From: an uncultured Oscillospiraceae bacterium | GTDB lineage: Bacteria > Bacillota > Clostridia > Oscillospirales > Oscillospiraceae | Direction of reading: 5' to 3' | DNA length: 19,468 nucleotides | Assembly (NCBI GenBank): GCA_934635545.1 | Contig: CAKTZN010000011.1 | Coordinates: 1 to 19,468, forward strand | Part shown: positions 1 to 8,933 of the stretch, piece after piece | Numbering within the stretch: the first letter of the stretch is position 1 | Layout: every line of letters begins with the position of its first letter | Made by a program: the position numbers and the translations under genes | The notes under the pieces: generated by a model | What the model was told of the DNA's origin: nothing | Databases searched by the model: none | Seen by the model: the letters and a program-made list of their open reading frames with translations, nothing else

Positions 1-1
1 G

Positions 2-124
2 GGCGCTGTCCAGGATACCATCACCGGCGAGGCCAAGGCCGACCTGTTCGGCAACATCCAGAAGGTGGTCTCCGGCCAGATGACCGCCGAGGAGGCCGTC
101 ATCTCCGCCATCGCGCTGAACTGA
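2..124 (+). CDS. C-terminus of an ABC transporter sugar-binding protein (partial)
   Basis: An open frame enters from the left edge and stops with TGA at 122-124, giving about 40 residues. The tail contains GNIQKVVSGQMTAEEAV, a pattern typical of the last helices of family 1 extracellular solute-binding proteins, where a helix with G-x-M-(S/T)-xEEA closes the C-terminal lobe. Two CUT1 permease genes follow directly on the same strand, which fits the usual order binding protein, permease 1, permease 2. The protein would be a lipoprotein on the outer face of the membrane that captures the sugar. Its N-terminus and signal peptide lie outside the window, so the substrate cannot be read here; the downstream nag genes suggest an amino sugar or oligosaccharide. 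Confidence 0.75.
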   Translation, partial: GAVQDTITGEAKADLFGNIQKVVSGQMTAEEAVISAIALN

Positions 125-165
125 CAGGACTTCTTCATCCTACATAAGCAGATCATACAGTCGCC

Positions 166-196
166 GCGAGGGCTGCTGCACGGCAGCAGCCCTCGC
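166..196 (+). promoter_or_regulatory. Intercistronic hairpin between binding protein and permease genes
   Basis: A perfect 14-bp inverted repeat (166-179 and 183-196) encloses a 3-nt loop. No T-run follows, so it is not a standard intrinsic terminator. It sits 41 nt after the binding-protein stop and 26 nt before the ATG of the first permease. In many binding-protein transporter operons such a hairpin protects the upstream mRNA from 3' decay or gives partial termination, so that the binding protein is made in excess of the permeases. That role is inferred from position. Confidence 0.7.
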
Positions 197-213
197 AGTG
201 CATAACAAGGACG

Positions 214-1149
214 GTGAACCCCATGCTTTCCACCATCTATAAGCGCAAAACGCCGCTGCTGGTCTTTCTGGTACCGGCCTTCCTGTTTCTGGCGGTGTAT
301 CTCTATTACCCCTTCATCCAGAACATCATCAACACGTTTCTGAGCATCGGCGGCCTGGGCCGCGCCGCCGACGGCGTCAACACCCCCTGGTACGAGAATT
401 ACCAGCGGCTGCTGACCGACCCCAACATGCGCACGGCGCTGAAGAACACGGCCCTGATGATCGTGTGCACCGTGGTGATCCAGGTGGGCGTCGCCCTGAT
501 CCTGGCCCTGCTGGTGGACACCATCCGCGTGGGCGCCCAGGTGTTCCGCACGGTATACTTTTTCCCCATCGCCATCTCCGCCACGGCGCTGGGCCTGCTG
601 TTCAACCTGATCTTCCTGTACAAGGGCGGCATGGTGAACCAGGTGCTGCTGGCGCTGGGCAAGCTGCCCTATGAGGTCAAGCCAAACGGCAAAATGATCG
701 TGGAGTGGCTGGACTGGAAGGATCAGGCCCATTACCTGTTCACCATGTTCCTGCCGGTCATGTGGCAGTATGTGGGCTTTTACTTCGTCATCATCGTCAC
801 GGGCCTGAACAACATCCCCCAGGAGCTGTACGAGGCGGCGGCGCTGGACGGCGCCAGCGGCTGGAAGCGGACGAAACACATCACGCTGCCCATGCTGCGC
901 AACGTGCTGTGTACCTGCGTGGTGCTGGCGGTCACCGGCGCGCTGAAGGTATTCGACCTGCCGTGGGTCATGTTCGGCGCCGGCATGCCGGAGAATATGG
1001 GCTGGCTGACGGGCACCTATATGTACGACCAGACCTTCAACAAGATGAACGTGGACTACGGCTCCACCATCGCCGTGTTCATCGTGGTGCTGGGCGTGGT
1101 GCTGTCCAACGTGGTGAACCGGCTGTTCCGCCAGTCGGACGATTTGTAA
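214..1149 (+). CDS. Sugar ABC transporter permease, MalF/UgpA-like (CUT1)
   Basis: Integral membrane subunit of a carbohydrate importer. Counting from the GTG at 214, an N-terminal hydrophobic helix lies at about residues 14-34, further helices follow between about 80 and 300, and the cytoplasmic EAA loop is at about 207-227 (EAAALDGASGWKRTKHITLP), the site that contacts the ATPase. The length of 311 residues is normal for the family. The start is uncertain: GTG at 214 lies only 2 nt after AAGGA (207-211), whereas ATG at 223 lies 11 nt after it, so 223 (308 aa) is at least as likely. The second permease follows 12 nt downstream. No ATPase gene is present, as is common for Firmicutes CUT1 systems that share a MsmX-type ATPase. 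Substrate is not readable; amino sugar or glycan is inferred from nagB and nagA. Confidence 0.93.
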   Translation: MNPMLSTIYKRKTPLLVFLVPAFLFLAVYLYYPFIQNIINTFLSIGGLGRAADGVNTPWYENYQRLLTDPNMRTALKNTALMIVCTVVIQVGVALILALLVDTIRVGAQVFRTVYFFPIAISATALGLLFNLIFLYKGGMVNQVLLALGKLPYEVKPNGKMIVEWLDWKDQAHYLFTMFLPVMWQYVGFYFVIIVTGLNNIPQELYEAAALDGASGWKRTKHITLPMLRNVLCTCVVLAVTGALKVFDLPWVMFGAGMPENMGWLTGTYMYDQTFNKMNVDYGSTIAVFIVVLGVVLSNVVNRLFRQSDDL

Positions 1150-1161
1150 GGAGGCGGCCCT

Positions 1162-2019
1162 ATGACCAAGAAAAGAACGCCGGTATCCAAGGTCATCACC
1201 TATACGGTGCTGTGCCTGTGGGCGCTGACGACCATATACCCCTTCCTGTGGGTGATCCTCAACTCCTTCCGCAAGAAGGGGCTGATCCTCAGCGACTCGT
1301 TTTCCCTGCCGCTGGGCGACGCCTTCACCTGGGAGAACTATCTCACCGCGTGGGAGCGGTCCGACTTCAAAAACGCGTATCTTAACAGCTTCGTTATCTC
1401 CGGCAGCGTCACCATCGTGGTGGTGCTGCTGGCGGGCCTGGCGGCCTATGGCCTGGTGCGCTATCGCTTCCGCCTGCGGAAGCTGCTGTACGGCCTGATC
1501 ATGGCGGGCATGATGTTCCCGGTGTTTTCCACCATTATCCCTGTGTTCCGGCTGGAGGTCATGATGGGCATCGCCGGTACCGGCAACCGCTGGCTGAGCC
1601 TTCTGGCGGTGATCCTGCCCCAGATCGCGGGCAACCTGTGCTTTGCCATCATCGTGCTGATGGGCTTTATCCAGTCGGTACCCATCGACCTGGAGGAGAG
1701 TGCCTATCTGGACGGCTGCAATGTGTTCCAGATCTATTTTCATATCATCATCCCCGCGGCCAAGTCCTCCTTTGCTACGGTGGCCATCTTTGCCTTCCTG
1801 TGGAGCTATAACGACCTGTTCACCCAGTCCTTCTTCCTGCGCTATCCCCAGGAGCGGGCCATTACGGGTCTGCTCAACGAGATCAGCTCCCAGGCCGGTG
1901 TCAACTACGGCCTGATGGCCGCCTCGGTGGTGCTGGTGGTGATCCCGGTGCTGATCGTCTATGTCCTGCTGCAGAAGCACATCGTCCGGGGCCTGACGGC
2001 AGGCGCGGTGAAGGGATAA
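1162..2019 (+). CDS. Sugar ABC transporter permease, MalG/AraQ-like (CUT1)
   Basis: Second membrane subunit of the same importer, 285 residues. The N-terminal helix is at about 10-34, a periplasmic-side loop contains FTWENYLTAW, and helices follow through to about 270. The EAA loop is at about 178-199 (EESAYLDGCNVFQIYFHIII), and the protein ends in a short basic tail typical of MalG relatives. The start ATG at 1162 is preceded by AAGGAGG at a spacing of about 8 nt, overlapping the end of the preceding gene's stop region. It would pair with the upstream permease to form the transmembrane channel, fed by the binding protein whose C-terminus opens the window. Confidence 0.94.
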   Translation: MTKKRTPVSKVITYTVLCLWALTTIYPFLWVILNSFRKKGLILSDSFSLPLGDAFTWENYLTAWERSDFKNAYLNSFVISGSVTIVVVLLAGLAAYGLVRYRFRLRKLLYGLIMAGMMFPVFSTIIPVFRLEVMMGIAGTGNRWLSLLAVILPQIAGNLCFAIIVLMGFIQSVPIDLEESAYLDGCNVFQIYFHIIIPAAKSSFATVAIFAFLWSYNDLFTQSFFLRYPQERAITGLLNEISSQAGVNYGLMAASVVLVVIPVLIVYVLLQKHIVRGLTAGAVKG

Positions 2020-2022
2020 CGG

Positions 2023-2052
2023 TTGCAAGTTCCCCCTGTTTTGGTGTATGCT
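2023..2052 (+). promoter_or_regulatory. Possible sigma-A promoter upstream of the response regulator
   Basis: TTGCAA (2023-2028) and TATGCT (2047-2052) are separated by 18 bp, in the 57-bp gap between the permease stop and the probable ATG of the response regulator at 2077. The match is moderate and the spacing is one base over the optimum. If active, it would let the regulator and the following nag genes be made independently of the transporter transcript. Confidence 0.35.
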
Positions 2053-2076
2053 GTTGGCAAGGAAGGATGTGGAGCG

Positions 2077-2823
2077 ATGTATCGCGTGGTATTGATCGAC
2101 GATGAACAGATCATTCTGGAGGGCCTGCGCCGTGTGGTGAAGTGGGCGGACTACGGCTGCCAGGTGGCCGGCACCGCCGAGGACGGTGCCGCCGGCGCGG
2201 CGCTGATCCGTGAGCTGCGTCCGGATATGGTGTTTACCGATATCCGCATGCCCGGTGTGGACGGACTGACCATGCTGGCGGGTCTGCGCAGCGAGTTTCC
2301 CCGGATGCAGATCACGGTGCTGACCGGCTACCGGGATTTCTCCTACGCGCAGGAGACCATCCGCTTGGGCGTGACCCGCTTTTTGCTGAAGCCCTCCAAA
2401 ATGGACGAGATCCGCGAGGCGCTCTCCGCCATGAAGGAGCGTCTGGACGCGCTGCCCCGCGAGGAGGCGGCGGAGCCGGAGGAGACGGAGAGCCAGCAGC
2501 AGGCGGGCAACTTCCTGGTGAAGCAGGCCATCGCCTATATCCAGGAGCACTACCGGGAGAAGATCTCCCTGCAGGAGGTGGCGGATCAGTGCTACATCTC
2601 CCAGTGGCATCTCTCCAAGCAGTTGAACCGCTATGCGGGAAAGAGCTTTTATGACATTCTGAATTCTGTCCGTATTCAGGCGGCCTGTGAGCTGCTGGCA
2701 GATCCCGGTCTGAAGATCGGCGAGATCAGCGAGCTGGTGGGCTATGCCGACGTGGCGCACTTTGCCCGCACCTTCAAAAAGCTGGAGGGCGTCAGCGCCA
2801 ACGAGTACCGGAATCGGCTATGA
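2077..2823 (+). CDS. AraC-family response regulator (two-component, YesN-like)
   Basis: Cytoplasmic DNA-binding regulator of 248 residues. The receiver domain (about 1-120) shows the acidic pair D8-D9, the phospho-acceptor D55 in FTDIRMPG and the conserved K105 in LLKPSK. A Glu-rich linker follows (about 125-142), then an AraC-type double helix-turn-helix (about 145-248) with the signature around VGYADVAHFARTFKKLEGVSANEYR. The open frame extends back to a TTG at 2023, but ATG 2077 follows the purine-rich AAGGAAGG at 2059-2066 and starts exactly at the receiver beta-1 strand, so 2077 is preferred. Such regulators usually pair with a YesM-type sensor kinase encoded nearby; none is in the window, so it may lie upstream. 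By position it probably controls the transporter and nag genes (inference). Confidence 0.93.
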   Translation: MYRVVLIDDEQIILEGLRRVVKWADYGCQVAGTAEDGAAGAALIRELRPDMVFTDIRMPGVDGLTMLAGLRSEFPRMQITVLTGYRDFSYAQETIRLGVTRFLLKPSKMDEIREALSAMKERLDALPREEAAEPEETESQQQAGNFLVKQAIAYIQEHYREKISLQEVADQCYISQWHLSKQLNRYAGKSFYDILNSVRIQAACELLADPGLKIGEISELVGYADVAHFARTFKKLEGVSANEYRNRL

Positions 2824-2829
2824 ACCGGG

Positions 2830-2868
2830 GTTCGCAGCTTCCGCGCCGCGGACGCTGCGAACTTTTTT
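2830..2868 (+). terminator. Terminator-like hairpin just upstream of nagB
   Basis: GTTCGCAGC (2830-2838) pairs with GCTGCGAAC (2854-2862), with an additional TCCGCG/CGCGGA inner match, followed by six T (2863-2868). This is a good intrinsic terminator after the response regulator. It ends only 20 nt before the nagB ATG, leaving no room for a promoter between them, so nagB expression must depend on read-through, conditional termination or transcript processing. Confidence 0.7.
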
Positions 2869-2888
2869 AACGAGAAAAGGAGACTGCT

Positions 2889-3641
2889 ATGCTTCATTTG
2901 AAAGTGCTGCGGGCGGAGACATCGGCCGATGTGGGCCGCCTGGCCGCCGACCAGTTCCAGGAGGTCGTCTGCGCCAAGCCCGCCTGTGTGCTGGGCCTGG
3001 CCACCGGTTCCACGCCCATCCCCCTGTACCGGGAACTGGCGGCGCGGGAGAAGGCGGGCCTCATCGACTTCTCCCGCGTGCGGTCGGTGAATCTGGACGA
3101 GTACAAGGGCCTCGCCCCCGACCATCCCCAGAGCTACCGCCGCTTCATGCAGGAGAATCTCTTTGACCACATCTCCATCCGCCCGGAGAACACCATGGTG
3201 CCCGACGGCCTGACCCGGGACGTGGACGCCATGTGCATGGCCTATGAGCGGGCCATCGAGGATTGGGGCGGCGTGGACCTGCAGCTACTGGGCCTGGGGC
3301 ACGACGGCCACATCGGCTTCAATGAGCCCTGTGACCATTTCCCCAGTTGGACCCACGAGGTGGCGCTGACGGAGACCACCCGCCGGGCCAACGCCCGGTT
3401 CTTCGCCAGCGAGGCGGACGTGCCGGCGGCGGCCTATACCATGGGTATCGGCACGGTGATGGCATCCCGCCGGGTGCTGATGCTGGTGACCGGCGCGGAT
3501 AAGGCGCAGGTGCTGCGCAGGGCGTTCTTCGGCCCGGTGACGCCCTGGGTACCCGCCTCCATCCTGCAATTCCACCCCGATGTGACACTGATCTGCGACC
3601 GGGCCGCCTGGGACGGCGCCGGTATGGAAAAGGAGGACTGA
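2889..3641 (+). CDS. nagB: Glucosamine-6-phosphate deaminase
   Basis: Converts glucosamine-6-phosphate to fructose-6-phosphate and ammonia, the last step of N-acetylglucosamine catabolism. The 250-residue length fits the family. The phosphate loop LGLATGSTP is at about 35-43. The residues matching the E. coli active site are present at a constant offset of two: D70 in VNLDEYKG, and D139, H141 and E146 in HDGHIGFNEP. ATG 2889 follows AAAGGAG with suitable spacing. The gene is followed 2 nt later by the ROK-like kinase and then nagA, so the three are co-transcribed. The short 250-aa form lacks the long C-terminal tail of the allosteric E. coli enzyme, as in other Firmicutes. Confidence 0.96.
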   Translation: MLHLKVLRAETSADVGRLAADQFQEVVCAKPACVLGLATGSTPIPLYRELAAREKAGLIDFSRVRSVNLDEYKGLAPDHPQSYRRFMQENLFDHISIRPENTMVPDGLTRDVDAMCMAYERAIEDWGGVDLQLLGLGHDGHIGFNEPCDHFPSWTHEVALTETTRRANARFFASEADVPAAAYTMGIGTVMASRRVLMLVTGADKAQVLRRAFFGPVTPWVPASILQFHPDVTLICDRAAWDGAGMEKED

Positions 3642-3643
3642 CC

Positions 3644-5011
3644 ATGGAATATCTGGGCATTTCCTATGACATCAGAAATAAGCCTGCCCTGGACGGGGGC
3701 TTCATCCCCTTCGCCCCGTGGCGGGAGGCCTATCTGAAGGAGGCGCGCCATCCCATCCGCATTGCCGTGGAGCGGGAAGACGGCCAGGTGGCGGTGTTTG
3801 ACGCCCGCCTGCGGGAGGAAACGTACCATGACGCCAACCTGCGGTTTCTGGAGCGCACCGTCAAGCTGCTGCTGTGGAGCGTGGGCGGCTGGCACGTCAG
3901 CATCTGCGGCTGCGACGGCCTGACGGCGGCGCTGCGGGATATCTATCGCCGCGGCAGTGCCCGGGAATTCGACGTGGACTTCATGGAGACGGTGTTCGAG
4001 CGTCCCTTCTTGCTGGAGGCTGTGGCGGAGGCGGACTTCCCGGAGGCGCGCAGCAGCGCCCGGAGGATCGGCGGCCACCTCAACGGCTGCCGCATCGGCT
4101 TCGACGCCGGCGGCTCCGACCGGAAGGTCTCCGCCGTTATTGACGGCGAGACGGTGTATTCCGAGGAAGTGGTCTGGCACCCCAAGACCCAGACCGACCC
4201 GGAGTACCACTATCAGGGCATCCTGGACGCCTTCCGCACAGCGGCGTCGAAAATGCCCCGCGTGGACGGCATCGGCGTGTCCTCCGCCGGTGTGTTCATC
4301 GGCAACGCCCCCATGGTGTCATCCCTGTTCATCAAGGTGCCCCAGGACAGGCGCGGCCCCATCAAGACCATCTATGACCGCGCCGCTGCCGCCATCGGCA
4401 ATGTGCCCATCGTGGTGGCCAACGATGGCGACGTGACAGCGCTGGCCGGTGCCATGAGCCTCCACGACAGCCGCGTCATGGGCCTGGCCATGGGCACCAG
4501 CGAGGCGGTGGGTTATGTAAACCACGAGGGCTGCATCCTGGGCTGGTTCAACGAGCTGGCCTTCGCCCCTGTGGATCTCAGCGATCAGGCGGAGCGGGAC
4601 GAGTGGTCCGGCGACATCGGCGTGGGCTGCAAATACTTCTCCCAGGACGCGGTGATCAAGCTGGCCCCTACTGCCGGCATCGCCCTGGACGCCGCCATGA
4701 CCCCGGCGGAAAAGCTGAAGGCGGTGCAGCAGATGGCGGAGCGCGGCGATGCGCGGGCCCTGGCCATTTTCCGGGATATCGGCGTGTATCTGGGCCACAC
4801 CCTGCCCCTGTACGCTGCCGTATATGACCTGAAGCACCTGCTGGTATTGGGCCGCGTGGCCTCCGGCGCAGGCGGCGAGGTGATCGTCGCGGAGTGCCGC
4901 CGTGTGCTGGCGGAGGAGTATCCCCGGCTGGCGGTGTCCGTGACGCTGCCGGACGAGGCATTCCGCCGCGTGGGCCAGTCCATGGCGGCGGCCAGTCTGC
5001 CGGAGGTGTGA
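3644..5011 (+). CDS. Atypical ROK-family sugar kinase-like protein with N-terminal extension
   Basis: A 455-residue protein between nagB and nagA. Residues about 1-145 form an extension I do not recognise. From about 150 onwards an actin-like/ROK fold is visible: the phosphate-1 loop IGFDAGGSDRK (151-161), the expected catalytic region VVANDGDVTALAG (258-269, candidate base D261), the phosphate-2 region GLAMGTSEAVGYV (280-292) and the adenosine-type motif GRVASGAGGEV (403-413). The usual ROK ExGH motif reads NELAF (303-307), and the Cys-rich zinc motif CxCGxxGC is absent. Context predicts phosphorylation of N-acetylglucosamine or glucosamine after ABC import, which would supply substrate to NagA and NagB. 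A regulatory or structural role remains possible because of the missing motifs. The ATG follows AAGGAGG inside the end of nagB. Confidence 0.8.
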   Translation: MEYLGISYDIRNKPALDGGFIPFAPWREAYLKEARHPIRIAVEREDGQVAVFDARLREETYHDANLRFLERTVKLLLWSVGGWHVSICGCDGLTAALRDIYRRGSAREFDVDFMETVFERPFLLEAVAEADFPEARSSARRIGGHLNGCRIGFDAGGSDRKVSAVIDGETVYSEEVVWHPKTQTDPEYHYQGILDAFRTAASKMPRVDGIGVSSAGVFIGNAPMVSSLFIKVPQDRRGPIKTIYDRAAAAIGNVPIVVANDGDVTALAGAMSLHDSRVMGLAMGTSEAVGYVNHEGCILGWFNELAFAPVDLSDQAERDEWSGDIGVGCKYFSQDAVIKLAPTAGIALDAAMTPAEKLKAVQQMAERGDARALAIFRDIGVYLGHTLPLYAAVYDLKHLLVLGRVASGAGGEVIVAECRRVLAEEYPRLAVSVTLPDEAFRRVGQSMAAASLPEV

Positions 5012-5012
5012 C

Positions 5013-6134
5013 ATGCGGTTCCATAACGGCAATATCTTCGTGGATGGCCGCTTCGTCCCCGGTGGCCTCTCTGTGGAGAACGGCCGCTTCACCCATGTGC
5101 TGGAGGAAGCGGCGGACGGGGAGGGCACCGACCTTCACGGCGCGTATGTGATCCCCGGTCTGGTGGACATCCACACCCACGGCAACTCCGGTGCGGACTT
5201 CTCCGACGGCGACGATGACGGCCTTGTGAAGATGGCCGCCTATCTGGCGCACTGCGGCGTGACCTCCTTCGCGCCCGCCTCCATGACGCTGCCCTACGAC
5301 GTGCTGGAGACGGCCTTCCGCACGGCGGTGCGGCTCCATAAGGCCGCCCCGGCGGGCTGCGCCCGGCTGATGGGCATCCAGATGGAAGGCCCCTTCTTCT
5401 CCGAGAAGAAAAAGGGCGCACAGAACGCCGCCTATCTCCGACTGCCGGACTACGATGCCTTTGCCCGGCTCTATGACGCGGCGGAGGGCCTGCTGCGGAT
5501 CGCGGACGTGGCCCCGGAGCTGCCCGGCGCAGTGGAATTCGCCCGCCGCGCGGCGGAGAAGTGCACCGTCTCCGTGGCCCACACCGACGCCTCCTATGAG
5601 GAGGCTGCCGCCGTCTTTGATGCGGGCGCCACCCATCTGACCCATCTCTTCAACGCCATGCCCGGCATCCACCACCGCCGTCCCGGCCCTATCGGCGCGG
5701 CCTCCGAACGGGAGGGGGTCACCGCCGAGCTGATCTGTGACGGACACCACGTCCATCCCAGCGCCGTGCGCATGGCCTTCCGGCTGTTTCCCGGCCGTAT
5801 CTGCCTGATCTCCGACGCATTGCGCTGCTGCGGCATGCCGGACGACCAGTACACCCTGGGCGGACAGGATGTGTTCCTTTCCGGCGGTGTGGCCCGTCTG
5901 GCGGACGGCACCATCGCCGGAAGCGCCGCCAATCTGTACGACTGCATGCGCAATGCCGTGGCCTTCGGCATCCCCCGTGAGCAGGCCGTCCTGGCCGCTA
6001 CCGCCATCCCCGCCCGCGAGATCGGACGGCAGGACGAGGTCGGCGCCATCGCCGACGGCATGCACGCGGATTTCGTGGTGTGCGGCGAGGATCTGACCCG
6101 GCAGGCCGTCTATCTGGGAGGAAAAGTGATATAA
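5013..6134 (+). CDS. nagA: N-acetylglucosamine-6-phosphate deacetylase
   Basis: Hydrolyses the acetyl group from N-acetylglucosamine-6-phosphate, giving glucosamine-6-phosphate for NagB. It is an amidohydrolase-fold metalloenzyme of 373 residues, a normal length. Metal and active-site motifs are visible: HTH at 54-56 in PGLVDIHTHG, E125 in GIQMEGPFF, H190 in VSVAHTDAS, H211 in THLTHLFNAMP, the substrate-binding CDGHHVHP at 242-249, and the catalytic D268 in LISDAL. The ATG lies 1 nt after the stop of the kinase gene and follows GGAGG, so translation is probably coupled. The gene ends 8 nt before a strong terminator, which closes the cluster. Confidence 0.97.
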   Translation: MRFHNGNIFVDGRFVPGGLSVENGRFTHVLEEAADGEGTDLHGAYVIPGLVDIHTHGNSGADFSDGDDDGLVKMAAYLAHCGVTSFAPASMTLPYDVLETAFRTAVRLHKAAPAGCARLMGIQMEGPFFSEKKKGAQNAAYLRLPDYDAFARLYDAAEGLLRIADVAPELPGAVEFARRAAEKCTVSVAHTDASYEEAAAVFDAGATHLTHLFNAMPGIHHRRPGPIGAASEREGVTAELICDGHHVHPSAVRMAFRLFPGRICLISDALRCCGMPDDQYTLGGQDVFLSGGVARLADGTIAGSAANLYDCMRNAVAFGIPREQAVLAATAIPAREIGRQDEVGAIADGMHADFVVCGEDLTRQAVYLGGKVI

Positions 6135-6179
6135 AGAAAAAAGGCTGCATCTGCCGCGCCGCGGCAGATGCAGCCTTTT

Positions 6180-6181
<2 letters not shown>
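6135..6181. terminator. Bidirectional terminator between nagA and the collagen-like gene
   Basis: A perfect 15-bp stem (6143-6157 with 6161-6175) and a 3-nt loop is flanked by an A-rich run on the left (6133-6142) and six T on the right (6176-6181). It can terminate nagA on the + strand and the collagen-like gene on the - strand, whose TAA stop (6182-6180) overlaps the T-run. Confidence 0.93.
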
Positions 6182-7558
<1,377 letters not shown>

Positions 7559-7626
7559 CTCCCCTTATGAAAGTCGCAAATCGCTATGTCATTCTATGCG
7601 CCGCCGGGGCTGCCGGTGCATGGCAA

Positions 7627-7656
7627 GACCCGGCGCGGAAAATTCCGCGCCGGGTC
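7627..7656 (-). terminator. Hairpin downstream of the aldo/keto reductase gene
   Basis: A GC-rich perfect inverted repeat, GACCCGGCGCGGAA (7627-7640) and its complement (7643-7656), lies 24 nt past the reductase stop codon. No T-run follows on the - strand, so termination may be weak or factor-assisted. The rest of the 122-bp gap (7559-7680) up to the collagen-like gene shows no convincing promoter. Confidence 0.55.
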
Positions 7657-7680
7657 GGCTGTATGGGGTGTGTATTGCGC

Positions 7681-8871
7681 TCAGCGGCTGCGGGACGCCT
7701 TCTCCTGGCGCTCCGCCTCGGCCCGGGCCTTGCAGATCTCGGCCCAACTGGGCAGCTTGTCCAGCTCAGCGGCAAAGGCCGCCAGCTCGTCGGGAATGGC
7801 GATCTTCTGGGGACATACCGCCGCGCAGGCGCCGCAGGCGATGCACGCGCCGGGCCACTTGTCCTGGGGCAGGGCGTCCAACTGCATCTTCACCGAGGAG
7901 CCGCTGCCCACCCGGAGCTGATTGTACTTGTGCAGCAGGTCGGGGATGTTCAGCCCCATGGGGCACCCGTCGCAGCAATAGCGGCAGGCGGTGCAGGGCA
8001 CGGAGTTCTTCATCCGCTCCGCCGCCTCCAGCAGGATGGCGTTCTCCTCGTCGGACAGGGGATCCAGATGGTCGAAGGTCCTGATGTTGTCCGCCATCTG
8101 GGCCATGTTGGACATGCCGGACAGCACCATGGCGATGTTGTCAAAGCCCTGCAGCCACCGGAAGCCGAAGGAGGCGATGCTGTCCTCCGGGCGGATGGCG
8201 TGGAGCTTCTGCTCACTTTCGGCGTCCAGTGCCGTCAGCTTGCCGCCCCGGACAGGCTCCATCACCCACAGGGGGATGCCCCGCTGCTTCAGCAGCTCGT
8301 ACTTCTCCTTGCCGTGCTGCATGGTCCAGTCCAGGAAGTTGAACTGGAGCTGGCAGAACTCCATCTCGTTGCCGTAGCGATCCAGGAAATCCGTCAGGCA
8401 GGGCAGGTCGGCATGGCTGGAAAAGCCCAGGTGCCGGATGCGGCCCTGCTTCTTCTGCTCAATGAAATAGTCCACGATGCCCCACCGGGGATCGTCGTAT
8501 ACATGTACCGAGTTTTCATACACATTGTGCAGCAGATAGAAGTCGAAGTACTCCACCTGGCACTTCTCCAACTGCTGCTCAAAGACGTTGGCGGGATCAT
8601 AGGTCTCCGCCACCATGTGGCCGGGGAACTTGGTGGCCAGATAGAAGCTGTCCCGGGGATGCTTTTTCAGGCATTCGCCCACCACGATCTCCGACCGGTT
8701 CTGCATATAGGGCCACGCGGTGTCGTAATAATTCACCCCGTGTTCCATGGCGTAGTCCACCATCTGCTGGGTCTGCGCCGCGTCGATCTGGCCGTTTTCC
8801 AGCACCGGCAGGCGCATGGTGCCAAAGCCCAGCATGGAAAGCCTGGTTCCCTTGAAGTCACGGTAAATCAT
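7681..8871 (-). CDS. Aldo/keto reductase with C-terminal ferredoxin-like [4Fe-4S] domain
   Basis: A 396-residue soluble oxidoreductase. The TIM-barrel aldo/keto reductase domain (about 1-285) carries the catalytic tetrad D50 and Y55 (YYDTAWPY), K81 (LATKFPG) and H115 (FYLLHNV). The C-terminal tail holds two ferredoxin-type cysteine clusters: C293-C296-C299-C303 (with an extra C300) and C343-C346-C349-C353, the second followed by PQKI. This architecture is widespread in anaerobic Firmicutes and suggests electron transfer through iron-sulfur centres to or from the active site; the physiological substrate is unknown. ATG 8871 is preceded by GGGAGGA about 7 nt away, and a good promoter lies at 8905-8933. 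It appears to be a single-gene transcription unit. Confidence 0.95.
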   Translation of the reverse strand: MIYRDFKGTRLSMLGFGTMRLPVLENGQIDAAQTQQMVDYAMEHGVNYYDTAWPYMQNRSEIVVGECLKKHPRDSFYLATKFPGHMVAETYDPANVFEQQLEKCQVEYFDFYLLHNVYENSVHVYDDPRWGIVDYFIEQKKQGRIRHLGFSSHADLPCLTDFLDRYGNEMEFCQLQFNFLDWTMQHGKEKYELLKQRGIPLWVMEPVRGGKLTALDAESEQKLHAIRPEDSIASFGFRWLQGFDNIAMVLSGMSNMAQMADNIRTFDHLDPLSDEENAILLEAAERMKNSVPCTACRYCCDGCPMGLNIPDLLHKYNQLRVGSGSSVKMQLDALPQDKWPGACIACGACAAVCPQKIAIPDELAAFAAELDKLPSWAEICKARAEAERQEKASRSR

Positions 8872-8904
8872 TTTGCCATCCTCCCATCAATATAAGATCG
8901 TCCT

Positions 8905-8933
8905 ATTGTATCACACTCCGGCGGATATGACAA
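8905..8933 (-). promoter_or_regulatory. Sigma-A promoter of the aldo/keto reductase gene
   Basis: On the - strand TTGTCA (8933-8928) and TACAAT (8910-8905) are separated by exactly 17 bp, close to consensus. The predicted start of transcription near 8898 gives a leader of about 27 nt before the ATG. The spacer is one arm of the 17-bp inverted repeat at 8912-8949, so a protein or RNA structure acting on that repeat would directly affect this promoter. Confidence 0.75.

Noticed and set aside
4668..6065. Long open frame of 465 codons on the - strand opposite the ROK-like gene and nagA
   Set aside because: Composition is driven by GC-rich third positions of the sense genes; it has no recognisable domain and both + strand genes have full catalytic motifs.
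7570..7626. Sporulation-type promoter for the collagen-like gene
   Set aside because: A CATAGAAT sequence on the - strand slightly resembles a late sporulation -10 box, but no matching -35 element is visible, so it is not reported.
7567..8895. Long + strand frame (442 codons) opposite the aldo/keto reductase
   Set aside because: Antisense shadow of a gene with a complete catalytic tetrad and ferredoxin cysteines; no domain of its own.
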